From NCBI GenBank assembly GCA_016165875.1, contig JABBOT010000013.1:12249435-12313434 (forward strand): a stretch of DNA of 64,000 bases. The letters are read 5' to 3'. Positions within the stretch are counted from its first letter, which is position 1; each line of letters opens with the position of its first letter. This stretch comes from Acanthopleura granulata (lineage: Eukaryota > Mollusca > Polyplacophora > Chitonida > Chitonidae). This document shows positions 23,816 to 35,007 of this stretch, piece by piece. The translations under genes were made by a program, and so were the position numbers. The notes below the pieces were generated by a model. The model searched no databases and was not told the DNA's origin. It saw nothing but the letters and a program-made list of their open reading frames with translations.

Positions 23816-24088
23816 TGCTAAGCCACGAACACCGAGAAAGAAAACGGAAATATGAATATGAACAGCTACAGAAAACAATGCAAGTTAATTCAATCGTTTT
23901 TCGTTGACAAACCAGCGCAAAAGCCAAGCTTGACTACAGGCGATACTAAAACAGTGCCGATGAAAATTTCATCTGTCAAAACAATCGCCCATGATATGCA
24001 ACAGGTTAAAAACAAGACAGTGGCGCAAGATGACATGAACCAAAATGCTGAACAAACTGCTTCAGAAGATGCAAACATAACATTATGA
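23816..24088 (+). pseudogene. Possible broken transposase-type N-terminus (hAT/ZMYM-like)
   Basis: Two overlapping frames give RERKRKYEYEQLQKTM and then, one base shifted, QCKLIQSFFVDKPAQK with a polar tail to a stop at 24088. A Lys/Arg-rich start followed by a short S-F-F segment resembles the N-termini of some hAT-derived and ZMYM-like proteins. The frameshift and the lack of any downstream zinc-finger or catalytic segment argue for a fossil fragment. I cannot confirm the family from sequence alone. Confidence 0.2.
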
Positions 24089-24939
24089 GGGAAGAGTGCA
24101 AAGAGAGTTTCAAAACATGTATCTGGAACTCGGTTTTGTTACTCAATTTTGATTTTGTTGTCATTGAATTACTAACGGAAAAGCGACACCCGTTCTATTT
24201 TGTTAACTCTGTAGAAAGCATATCAGGGAGTTACGTTAACTATCAGGACGCGGAGGAGGCAGAGACAAACAGTGCTATCTTTTTTTAATTTTTATTGTGA
24301 ATAGAAGTGAAATACACAAGAAACAAATTAACATTTGCTATTGATCTATTGAATTATTTTCCCATTGGTGAGATGTACTGATGAAATTAAGGCTCCACAT
24401 TTCTTAAATGAAAATGTTAAAGCACTTAAAAGACAAAGAAATCTGTTACTGTTTCAAAAATGTACATCAAATTTTTAAGCATCCAATCCTTATATAATTC
24501 AGTACATAACTAGTTTATGGCACTTCAGCCAGAAATGCCTTTGTGGAATTTACCCGATTTACTCTACACTTGAAAGTGTTGTAGTTACATACACTATCTA
24601 ATTTTGATAGAGTATTTGTGGGTCTAAACAAGAGACCTGTGGCTGTGAAGCCCTGAAGGCAAGGCAGGTAAGAGATTTGCATGTGCATACTGTCATATTG
24701 ACTCTGTGAATAAATTGGCAGTTGAAATACCTGTTTAATTTCTAAAATATCTGAACATTTAGGACTTATAAGTGTAAGTACATGAACCCTGAAAATAAAT
24801 TGCGTTGAAGTCATTTGCGACAGAGAAGGCTTCAGGGTGGCCTGCGGCCCCTGACTACCCAGCTAATTTGACTGGGATCGCCTACCCCCCCCTCCCCCCA
24901 CCCACCCCTTTCATATCCTGGCTAGGGGTCTGCATGTAC

Positions 24940-25110
24940 AGGTACATAGTTCACTTCCGTATCCGTATCTGTATCTGTACATACATGCACATGTACATGG
25001 TTCACTTCCATATCTGTACATACATGTTCATAGTTCACTTCCATATCTGTATCTGTACATACATGCACATGTGCATAGTTCTCTTCCCTACATACGTGCA
25101 CATATGCACT
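24940..25110. repeat. Degenerate repeat rich in CATAGTTCACTTCCATATCTGTA
   Basis: Four or so imperfect copies of a unit of roughly 50 bp contain GTTCACTTCC, ATATCTGTAT and ACATACATGCACATG. The 106-codon open frame across it is a by-product. Confidence 0.6.
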
Positions 25111-25204
25111 GGCCTGTCAAGGTGATAATCACATGTAACTAATAGCAATTGAATGCATAGAGCCATCACCAAGCTGCTTTGATATTTTGATGATTGGAAA
25201 AGGG

Positions 25205-25371
25205 GGCTTTTCAGTACTTACTGGGAAGGTCTGCCAGCAAGCTGCGGATGGCTGTGGCTTTCCCCAGGGCTGTGGCCGTTTTTCTCGCACCAATATGCTG
25301 GCCGCTGTTGTATAAGTGAAATATTCTTGAGTACGGCGTAAAATACAAATGACATAAATAAATAAATAAAT
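25205..25371 (+). mobile_element. SINE family A, 5'-truncated, fused to repeat X copy 2
   Basis: It runs from TGGGAAGGTCTGCCAGCAAGC through CTGGCCGCTGTTGTATAAGTG to a (AAAT)n tail, which abuts repeat X with the same junction as at 8346. Confidence 0.85.
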
Positions 25372-25606
25372 TTCAGAACTTAGGAGAACATTATTTTGAT
25401 AGATTTGATAAGATGCAGACATCCTGCATTACACTGTCCACACCATGACATTGTGCCTGGAGTCAGTGTCAGATTTTATACTGGGGATTGCATTGCTTTG
25501 CCAATGTCATGTCTAAAGTTTGTGCCACTCTTACTGGAAAATCTGATCTGTCGAGAGCTAATACTATCTCATCTTTCAACAAGTCAGTCTGACCTGAACA
25601 TGACCA

Positions 25607-25650
<44 letters not shown>

Positions 25651-25795
25651 CACACACAAATTAAATTAAAAAAATTCAAATTCCTGATCGTCATGCATAA
25701 CATGTACATGGTATTCCCTAAATTCTAATATTCATTGGATATTTGATATTCCTACAGTTACATCAGTGTATATGAATTTTTTTTTATTAATACTA
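25372..25795. repeat. Dispersed repeat X, copy 2, with (TA)n core
   Basis: This is the reverse-complement partner of 7921-8345. It contains TCAGAACTTAGGAGAACATT, ACCATGACATTGTGCCTGG, GTCAGTCTGACCTGAACATG, a (TA)n tract at 25607-25646, and CAAATTCCTGATCGTCATGC. The two copies differ by scattered substitutions, so the duplication is not recent. Confidence 0.75.
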
Positions 25796-26439
25796 TTAAT
25801 ATTTTCAATATTAATTTTTGTTGTTTTTTTTTTAGGTCCTATTTTGAAAATATTGCGCAGCTAATGTAAGGAGCATTTTTAGAATATTGTCGAGATATGT
25901 GGAAAACTCCTTTTGTATGAAGTCAAAACTTCAGACGCGTTTATGTACAGCCAGTGGACAGAAGTGTTATTTCTGCTATTGTGTTTTGGTTGATGTTTTG
26001 GTTGATGTTTTGGTTGATGCTTTGGTTTGACTTTTTCCACGTTCTCATGACCGCGTTGGTGATGATAATACCGCAGATATCTGACTACATGTATGATCCA
26101 TGAACTGGACACTATTTGTATATTTATGTCTTGTCTGCAACAGATCACAGAAACTGTTAGAGACCAAAAACAGTATATATGTAACGCCATACAGGCACAG
26201 GTTTTGTTATTGTCCGGTATCTGTTGGTGTAAAATATATTGTGAGAAGCCTTTCAGAGTAATGGGTTTTTCATGTTATAATATTGTAAGGTGTCTCCTTT
26301 TATACATTTTCAGTCTACATGTAAGTCTGAATACCAAGGACTTTAGCACTGAGGCAATATCCAGTGACATGTTTATGCAGACATTTGCAACTTCTTACTT
26401 TTGATTTTTGCATGGCGTGTTAAATTTGTCATTACATAA

Positions 26440-27345
26440 GAAAAAGGCACGTGCTGATCCAGCTGGCTGAAAAGCTGACCTGCTGTTAAAACTGCTTGCT
26501 AAAAGCCAGATGTACCTAATGAAGACTGGACTACTAGCTCTCACACAACGTTGTGTGAAACAAACCTTGACTGGGCTGTCAGTCTGTAATGTAGAAATTT
26601 ATATCTAAAAAGCCACATACTGATCCAGTTGGCAGAAAAACTGACCTGCTGTTAAAACTGCTTGCTAAAAGCCAGATGTACCTAATGAAGACTGGACTAC
26701 TAGCTCTCCCACAACGTTGTGTGAAACAAACCTTGACTGGGCTGTCAGTCTGTAATGTAGAAATTTATATCTAAAAAGCCACATACTGATCCAGTTGGCA
26801 GAAAAGCTGACCTGCTGTTAAAACTGCTTGCTAAAAGCCAGATGTACCTAATGAAGACTGGACTACTAGCTCTCACACAACGTTGTGTGAAACAAACCTT
26901 GACTGGGCTGTCAGTCTGTAATGTAGAAATTTATATCTAAAAAGCCACATACTGATCCAGTTGGCAGAAAAGCTGACCTGCTGTTAAAACTGCTTGCTAA
27001 AAGCCAGATGTACCTAATGAAGACTGGACTACTAGCTCTCACACAACGTTGTGTGAAACAAACCTTGACTGGGCTGTCAGTCTGTAATGTAGAAATTTAT
27101 ATCTAAAAAGCCACATACTGATCCAGTTGGCAGAAAAACTGACTTGCTGTTAAAGCTGCATGCTAAAAGCCAGATGTACCTAATGAAGACTGGACTACTA
27201 GCTCTCCCACAACGTTGTGTGAAACAAACCTTGACTGGGCTGTCAGTCTGTAATGTAGAAATTTATATCTAAAAAGCCACATACTGATCCAGTTGGCAGA
27301 AAAACTGACTTGCTGTTAAAGCTGCATGCTAAAAGCCAGTTGAAG
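26440..27345. repeat. 166-bp tandem repeat, about 5.5 copies, with central palindrome
   Basis: Unit starts (GCCAC/GGCAC near the beginning) fall at 26446, 26612, 26778, 26944, 27110 and 27276, exactly 166 bp apart. Each of the first five units carries CACACAACGTTGTGTG or CCCACAACGTTGTGTG, a 16-bp perfect or one-mismatch palindrome. The first and last copies are more diverged than the middle ones. It lies in a DCDC2 intron, and no coding frame survives across units. Confidence 0.95.
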
Positions 27346-27444
27346 CCAGTTGGTAAAGACAGGACTACATATCAAATACCATTTTGTAAAACAAAACTGG
27401 TTCATCATTCTGTATTGTAGGAATTTATATCACACTGTTAATAG

Positions 27445-27710
27445 GGGGCCACAGTGGCTCAGTCGGTTAGGGCTGTATCGCAGCGCAATTACCCAGAAAG
27501 CCTCCCACCAATGCGGCCACTGTGAGTTCAAGACCAGCTCATGCTGGCTTCCTCTCCGGCCGTGCGTGGGAAGGTCTGCCAGCAACCTGCGGATGGTCGT
27601 TGGCTTCCACTGGTCTCTGCCCGGTTTCCTCCCACCATAATGCTAGCATCTGTCATATAAGTGAAACATTCTTGAGTAGGGCGTAAAAAACCAATCAAAT
27701 AAATAAATAG
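27445..27710 (+). mobile_element. SINE family A, full length with 9-bp target duplication
   Basis: The head GGCCACAGTGGCTCAGTCGGTTAGG, B box GTGAGTTCAAGACCAGCTC and AAATAAATAAAT tail are all present. TGTTAATAG occurs at 27436-27444 and again at 27711-27719, a target-site duplication. The insertion lies at the decayed edge of the 166-bp array. Confidence 0.93.
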
Positions 27711-27719
27711 TGTTAATAG

Positions 27720-30620
27720 TGGACATTTACATGTAGCTTGCATGTTGGAGCTCATGAAAGCATTACAGAATCTACATGTAGCATACGTAGAGACATTTGT
27801 TTTGGAATTCTTTTAAACTACACTCACCAAATTCTACATCTGAAAACTTGTAATGTGAAGTACATGTTGAATGTGAAGTAAAACATTAGTTTGTTGAATG
27901 CATACAATTTATTAAGTGTCAAGAAGTGTTTGAATATGACCAGAATACAGGCAAAAAGGTTGGAGAATTGAAATTGCTTTCCGTTGATATTGTACACGTA
28001 GGTGCTGAAATGACTCTTGTCGCGAATGGTTTTCTTCTTCAAAATATTACATTATTCAATCGATGCACAAAATTCACACTTCTGACAGTTTTTACCTGAG
28101 GTTTTCTGTGTTCTCGTGTTTCATCTTAGGTTTACTTTGGCAGTTGGCCCCAAATGAAACGACTTACTTGACACGTTTGAACCTAAAGGCCGTGTGTCCA
28201 GCGGCCGTGCGTAAGCTGGAAGGTGATAATGGCTTGTCTACTCTTTTGTTCTTCAGCCTTTTTGCTGGTTTTCAATATACATACTCAATACATTCCAATA
28301 TTTAAGCCGTATAATAATTCTAGCATCTCCATCTGATGCTTCGACATCTGCTTGATGATGAGCTAGCCAGCCAGTTCAGTTACGCTCTACCTTTCATCTT
28401 CCCGTTTTCCCACCTTGGCTTTGACTTGAGCGCATGTGGAATTATATATAAGCTAGAGCAGCTATACATATATGCAGCTCTTTATTTTAATAATACCATC
28501 ATTTGAAGACTGAGAGTTTCACCGAAGTTAAGATTTGCATTTTATTATCAGACATGGACATGTAAGTCATTAAGCTGTAATGAAGCTCCCATAGCTGTCA
28601 GCAGAAACTGACACATACCTCACAGGATTAAAAAATGTCTGGTGTCCTTTATGATACAGTACGGGACATGCTGGGTCAGTTGAAAACTTGCACACATTAC
28701 ATTCGGAAAAAAATATCCACACTGCATCCCTCACCTGTCCTGAGTTACACACACTGATATAAATGTTCAGCAAGGCATAATAAGGGAACAGTTTATGAAA
28801 ACCTTGCTCGGGCAGACTTGGCCGTTGCCATCTACAAACCTCTGATTTGACGCACGGCTGTTCTGTTGTATTTTCCTGCCTCTCTTAAAGAAAAATCATG
28901 CCACTGAAAAAAAGTTATGGTGTTTGTGGATGATTGGTTCACTGTGGTGTTGAAGGGCAGTAGCATGTCTGTGTATTATCTTGTAGGCTGCAGGTGTGTG
29001 GAGCTATGAACTGTCACCCTACACCCCACCCCTCTACATAAGATCATCGGTTTTAGGCATCTTCACTGGTGGTAGCCTTATTGGGGAACAACTTTCTTGC
29101 CAAGGCCACAAGCAATTGCAGCGGGCACTATCATGTTGAAATATCATTTAACACACACTTAATAAAGTCAGAAATGGTCGCACCACCTGTCTGCTAAAAT
29201 GACGCAATGGTCACCGCCTGTAAAAATTTAGTATATCAGGACAAGACAAACAACAGGCCTGCAGACTGTAGATACAACAACACCATACATACAGTCTGGA
29301 ACCCCAAATATGCCATTTCACCCAGCCTGTGTACCCTGGATTCTCTTCTCCCTCCCCCCCCAGGCATCTCTAGTACCAGCTGTCCATAGCCTCCACTGGG
29401 TGTTTTGGCACTGTGCCATTCAATGCAGTCATATTTCCCAACAGATGGGCAAAAAATGCCACAAAATTCTACCTTTACCCAGCTCTCAATGAGCCTTCAT
29501 GTTTGAGTGGGTTTTTTTTACCTTCATTGCAGAAGATCTGAATTGTCACATTCAGGCAGGTTTCGCTGTAGGTATGAAAACACTAGAAAATAGCCTTACT
29601 ATTTTTGTAGTAATTTCACAAAGAACACCCTCCTAAAACTGCATTCCCTAATTTCCGTTGACCCAAATGACACATACTGTCAAATAACTTGATGCCTGGC
29701 CTACAACATTTCCAAATATCATCAGGGGTTCACCACCATTTTCTCAAAATAAATCAGCTGGAATGCAGGCACTAGCATCCTATCACCATAGAAACAGGGT
29801 GTAGGGGACACTTGCTCATTGGATAATATTTTTCTCTGTTTAATTGTACCCACAAGTAATGGACTTTATTTCAACCATTATTTGTCATAGTTTATACCTG
29901 CAAAATTACCTGGCAGTACTTCAACACACTTCAGAGATACAGCCAATCCCTACCCGTCCCCACCATTTTCTGTGCACCTAAATCTTGGATACAGAATCGA
30001 ATTAGTGTTTTTATACCTGTAGGCCTACATAGGATGGGATTTCAGTGTCACATCAACACTGTTACCTCCCTTTATTACATTGTGATGTACCCTCCTATAC
30101 CCTCGCCTTGTTCACAGTGGGCAAAATATCACACTGTGATCAAAATTACATTTGCACATTGACGTAAACAGTTACAAAGATAAAAACTATTGGTAGCTTC
30201 CCAAAGATTGATGATATATGTGTCAACATGGGAGACAACTTACGTCATAAAGGTTTTGTAACTCACCATGCATTGTAACCAGATGTTTGTTTCTTTTTTT
30301 ATTTGGACTTATCAAGCTGGAACCATTAACATTCCCGCAAAACCATAAATGCACTTTCGTGGTTTGCTTCTGTCATTGTAGTTATTTGCTTTAGTGACCA
30401 TCCTTGTTATCATTTATTTACTGGATACAGTGGATTTGGTTGACGTGTTATTGTCAATGTCGACGGCTAGGGGCATGCTGTCCGACATGTTTAAATGCCT
30501 GCACTTCTTTAGTTTTGAATGTGTTTTGTTCGTTTAATTTTTTTCAGAAGATTGTTGCTCTGTCACTCATTTATTAAATTGTTTTCTAAGATGTACTGGT
30601 ATTTTGCTTGGAATTTTGAG
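27720..30620. other. DCDC2 intron, nothing recognised
   Basis: About 2.9 kb between SINE copies without recognisable coding sequence, RNA gene or tandem array. Open frames are short and lack splice context. Confidence 0.5.
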
Positions 30621-30624
30621 GCAG

Positions 30625-30750
30625 CTTGGGAATGGTCGTGGATGATGTCCTGGGCTCTGCCCTGTTTCTTCACACCATAATGCTGGTTGCTGTTGTATAG
30701 GTGAAATATTCTTCAGTATGCCTTAAAACACCAATCAAAGAAAGAAAAGA
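30625..30750 (+). mobile_element. SINE family A, 3' fragment
   Basis: GGAATGGTCGTGGATGATG, TGGGCTCTGCCCTGTTTC, CACCATAATGCTGGTTGCTG and AGGTGAAATATTCTTCAGTATG are followed by an A-rich tail (CAAAGAAAGAAAAG). Confidence 0.8.
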
Positions 30751-30829
30751 AGTCGAATTTTATTGTATGGGTATTTTATTTACATACATATGTGTTTGTA
30801 TTTCTAACTTTATTATGTACATGTACTTG

Positions 30830-31097
30830 ATTTATTTATTTATTTGATTGATGTTTTACACCATACTCAACAATATTTCACTTATTCGACGGCAGCCAGC
30901 ACTATGGCGGGAGGAAACTGGGCTGAGCCTGGCTGAAACCCACGGCCATCCACAGGTTGCTGGCAGACCTTCTCAAGTTTAGCCGGAGAGGTCGCCAGCA
31001 TGAGCTGTACTTGAACTCACAGTGACTGCATTGGTGGGAGGCTTCTGGGTCATTGCGCTGCGATAGCGCGCTAACCGACTGAGCCACGAAGGCCCCC
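30830..31097 (-). mobile_element. SINE family A, full length with 12-bp target duplication
   Basis: A complete reverse-strand copy: the tail (TTTA)n, the body, then GAACTCACAGTGACTGC (B box) and GCGCTAACCGACTGAGCCACG (A box), and GGCCCC at the 5' end. TACATGTACTTG is duplicated at 30818-30829 and 31098-31109. This fixes both ends of the family (268 bp here). Confidence 0.95.
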
Positions 31098-32076
31098 TAC
31101 ATGTACTTGTCTCTGTGTTATAATTATGAGAGACCTTTTCATACACATGTACAGTTGATTCTGAATTTATAGCTGTAACTCATTTATACTGTAAAACAGG
31201 AATATTTTTATATGGGATTAATAATTCTGTAACATAATAATGCGAGGCTGTGACGTAAAAATAGCCCTTAAGACAAGTAATAACAGTGGACTCCAGTGTG
31301 AATATACTCCAACCACATTTGTTAATTTGTAGTGAAAAGAAAAGAAAATTTATATCAGTTTTTCCGGACTGCTAAAAATGATAATTAAGTTTATAGGACT
31401 ACTGTATTATTTGCAGATATTTCACATGTACATTTGGGTGGTCACATGCAGGCCATACATTTATACCCAAGATGCCCAATTTCAGCCAAATCTGAACACA
31501 CCCTCTTCCCCCCTTCCCCCCCCCCTCCGCCTAGAATAAGCTAAATTTTAAGATCTCATTTGGAATTAATTGATGTTGAAAACATGTAATTTAAGATGAT
31601 ATATCACTTTTTAGTGTATATTGAGTTGCAAATTTAGCCCAATAGTTCTCCATTTTAGGCCAAAATAATAGACCCCATTAGGGTGTACTGTAAAAGTGTT
31701 TAGTTATGTCAGTGGCCCAAGGCATGATTTATTTTTCTCTCTATACAAGAATTTTTCTGTTTTTTTCACTTTTTATTTTACTTTATGATATTTTATTAAC
31801 TTTTTGGGGGAGGGTTTCTGTTTTTTTTCTTGTTCTTTTTTTGGGTTTCTTTTTTGTTTGAGAATTATTATGTTTTTTGTTTCGAGAATTAATGAATGGA
31901 AAAAAAAAACGTCCTGGATTTTTCTCAGAATTGTCAAAGAGGACAAACTTAAAACAGGAATTATTGTTGTCCAAGAACGCATATGCAATGGCAGCCAACA
32001 GTTTTTGTCAAGATGTTAACCTAACCAATAGATTGAAGAAGCACATCAGTATGACATTGTTTCTTGTTCGAAACAG

Positions 32077-32334
32077 CCCCAGCATCAGAGAGATGCCCAG
32101 TCAACGAGTCCATCACGGGAAGAGCGTGATAGGGCTGCGCTTACCATACAGTCTCACTATCGAGGGTATCGCTCCAGGAAAGACTTACGCGGACAGCGCA
32201 GGGGCAACGAAAACACGTCCACGGACAGCTACCCAGAGGATGCAGTGGCCAAAAGCGCTGCGATCAAGATCCAGTCTAATTACAGAGGCTACAGAACCCG
32301 AAGGCAGCTCAAAGCCAACTCCAACCAGCCGTGA
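32077..32334 (+). CDS. DCDC2: DCDC2 last long-form coding exon: two IQ motifs
   Basis: After GAAACAG at 32070-32076 the frame reads PQHQRDAQSTSPSREERDRA, then two IQ motifs: IQSHYRGYRSRK (about residues 25-36 of the exon) and IQSNYRGYRTRR (about 65-76). Both match IQxxxRGxxxR exactly. The end is KANSNQP and TGA at 32332-32334. IQ motifs bind calmodulin or related EF-hand proteins, so this form may couple the microtubule-binding DCX domains to calcium signalling. The human DCDC2 I know has no IQ motif. The TGA can also be removed by a GTGAGG donor at 32331 joined to the acceptor at 35882, which would end the protein QPKA. The longer frame starting at 31877 is a shadow. Confidence 0.8.
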   Translation, partial: PQHQRDAQSTSPSREERDRAALTIQSHYRGYRSRKDLRGQRRGNENTSTDSYPEDAVAKSAAIKIQSNYRGYRTRRQLKANSNQP

Positions 32335-32954
32335 GGAGAAGGCCTGTCAGGAGTCCAACATGTGTATGCAGGCTTCTGAGTGAGTGGTAGTGCAGTTGTC
32401 TCCCTTTACTGGTCAGATTTTTCTCCGCATGTGCCGGCGCTAGACAATAGCAGTGGTGTGAAGTTTGGGTTCAGTTTGAATATTATTTTTACTTATGTGT
32501 ATCTGTCACCGTAGTTGTAGTCATGGTAGGTACACTGGACATGCTGGAAGTAGTTTGTTAAAGTAAGAAAAAACAAATCCGTGTACATGTTACCTTGACG
32601 TACAGTTATTGCAGGTGACATTTGTTTTTTAATGTCTCCTACATGTATGTATGCCTGATTTCTTCATGCATGTATTTCGGTTTTTACTGAATTTTTATGT
32701 ACGCCGCCCTGTTATTATGGCAAGTTTAATTATTGTGTCATTAACGAATTGTTTGATAAACAAGTCAGACACTTGTGTCTTCAGTGGTTTAAATGTTAAT
32801 TCTGCTACAAGTATAATGTATCATTGTTGCTGATTAGGCCCTGAGTTAGTGAAAGGAATTGAGCAATGAAATCATGACGTCTTATAATAACATCAAGAAA
32901 TGATATCATGCTACAGATTGCTGAAAATTAGAGTTACGCTCTCTGTCAGTGTTA

Positions 32955-33010
32955 ACCCGGGATTTGAACTCCTATCACCGCATCAGCAACCTGTACTGAA
33001 TTAGCTGAGC
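32955..33010 (-). mobile_element. tRNA-like head of a third SINE type (decayed)
   Basis: On the reverse strand TTAGCTCAGCTAATTCAG (A-box-like) and GGAGTTCAAATCCCGGG (B-box-like) lie at tRNA spacing. The acceptor arms do not pair and no conserved body or tail follows, so it is a SINE head or tRNA relic, not a functional tRNA gene. Confidence 0.5.
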
Positions 33011-33487
33011 TAACACTGAATTCCCACTAGCTACTGCTAGTTTAAACATTGAAAAGCTGCAACTGTTCCACATGTACATGTAGTAGGCCCTATATCTGAA
33101 AATATAATCACTTTGGGTCTTCACACATAGTTACATACTGTCATACTGTATATTTTTTTCTAATTCTACCAATGTGTGTATACATGTAGATCAAATAAGA
33201 ATGCAGAACAGAGTCGCTCCACACAGAATTTTTTAACGTACCAAAGGCCTGTTTTATTTGCCTATTATTTACCAATTAGGAAACAAAAGTTTTACATTAC
33301 AGACCTCTAATCACATACACTTGAGATAGTTCACAAGGTATTCATTGGTAGAAGGTCATAAAAAGCCTGCCAGATCCATGTGCGAAACATGTTCTGGGCA
33401 GCCGTCTACATTCAACCTTTTTTTTACATGCGATTGGGACCCTGCAGATTACACTCAGCAGTTGTATTTAATACATCAGTAATTATG

Positions 33488-33607
33488 CAACTTCATGTCG
33501 GTAAACTCTGCTAATTAATTTACACCCCAACACACTGAGAGCTGAATCAACTTCATGTCGGTAAACTCTGCTAATTAATTTACACCCCAACACACTGAGA
33601 GCTGAAT
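33488..33607. repeat. Perfect 60-bp tandem duplication
   Basis: Positions 33488-33547 and 33548-33607 are identical, including ACTTCATGTCGGTAAACTC and CACCCCAACACACTGAG. Complete identity implies a recent event or an assembly duplication. Confidence 0.95.
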
Positions 33608-33809
33608 CTTCTTTACTCTGCAGTCCGCCCCAAAGACTCCTGCTTTACTCTGAATTCAGCCCTTCTCTTAACAGTGTGCCATCACTAGCTTAAATGCTGA
33701 ATCTGCCTGACTCCGAATTGAACACTTAGCTATGGATCTGTCTTTTACACTGTGAATGCGATGCTTTTGCAGCTTCTGTCCATGCTCTTCACCTGATCAG
33801 TGTAATTTG

Positions 33810-34031
33810 ATGCTTATCTGCTCATGTGGCATTCACAGTTGTGTGCCCTCTGCTTATCTGCTCATGTGAGGTTCACAGTTGTGTGCCCTCTGCTTATCTG
33901 CTCCTGTGGCATTCACAGTTGTGTGCCCTCTGCTTATCTGCTCATGTGACATTCACAGTTGTGTGCCCTCTGCTTATCTGCTCATGTGACATTCACAGTT
34001 GTGTGCCCTCTGCTTATCTGCTCATGTGACA
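33810..34031. repeat. 40-bp tandem repeat, about 5.5 copies
   Basis: GTTGTGTGCCCTCTGCTTAT recurs at 33838, 33878, 33918, 33958 and 33998, exactly 40 bp apart, with one or two substitutions per unit. The open frame across it (repeating HSCVPSAYLL) is a by-product. Confidence 0.95.
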
Positions 34032-35007
34032 TTTTTGTGCTGAATGTCATCAAATCATACTAATAATACTGTAATTCCCCAGCCTTTTCGCAAAAGCAAC
34101 GTGAAGTACCATTTATGTCTGTTTTTATTTTAATTTTGGAGGTAAAAAAAAATATATTGATTGGTTTTGTCAATTGCAGGGCTTTACAGTCAACACAATA
34201 GCAAGAGTAAGAATAAGTACAGTTTATGTCTGTTCTTATTTCAATTGCAGAGACCAGAAACGTATTGGTTGCATCGGTCAACCAATTCCATTGCTTTACA
34301 GGAAGTAGAATTATTACATGTATCAATCAGCACGGAATAGTGCCGTCGTAATAGGCTTGAAAAGACATCTTGCAAACATGTGAAAAGGCTGTAGAGTTAC
34401 AAGAACCTTGTAACCCAGTGGAATCACCATTTAACTTTGTTATGCAACTGCAGCATTTGAACTTACCCAGCAAATAGTGCGAAAGTATTTACCTTGAGCT
34501 ATAGCAGAAAGCAGAAGGGAAAAATTAATACGAGGTCTGAATGGAAAGGAAATTCTGCAGTGAGATATCAAAATTTTGGAAACATCACAGGATACATGCA
34601 TTGGCACTTCCTTGGACCTGAAGGAGAAATTGACCTGAATACTTGATCTCAAAGCACAAAAGCCTACATATACGTTGAGGACAAAGTTTTGACAGACAGT
34701 ATAAGTGACGTCTTATAAATCCATGGAGTAATATTCCTGTTCTTCATCAATTCCCAGAATGCACAGCATCCAGTCATAGGGAATGGTGTCATGATACCAT
34801 TTATATACATAACCAGAACTCATTTGATACAGGATTTTGCTTAATATGATAGTCTTGAGTAACAGAATATATGATGTGCATGTTATTGTGAAGATATAAA
34901 TTGCTAAAGGGATTATTGTTTTTTGCTTCTGTAATGTTGGTTCTCTTGAGAAGACTGGATGTTTCTGAATACCTTCTTCCAGGAGCCTTTCACAAATGTG
35001 ACTCACT

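Noticed and set aside
30830..31097. tRNA gene
   Set aside because: A and B boxes are present, but the acceptor and anticodon stems do not fold properly and a SINE body and tail follow. It is a tRNA-derived SINE, as are the other A/B-box hits.
31877..32383. 168-codon frame overlapping the IQ exon
   Set aside because: It is in a different frame from the IQ motifs and runs through the upstream intron. The phase-0 frame with two exact IQ motifs is the real one.
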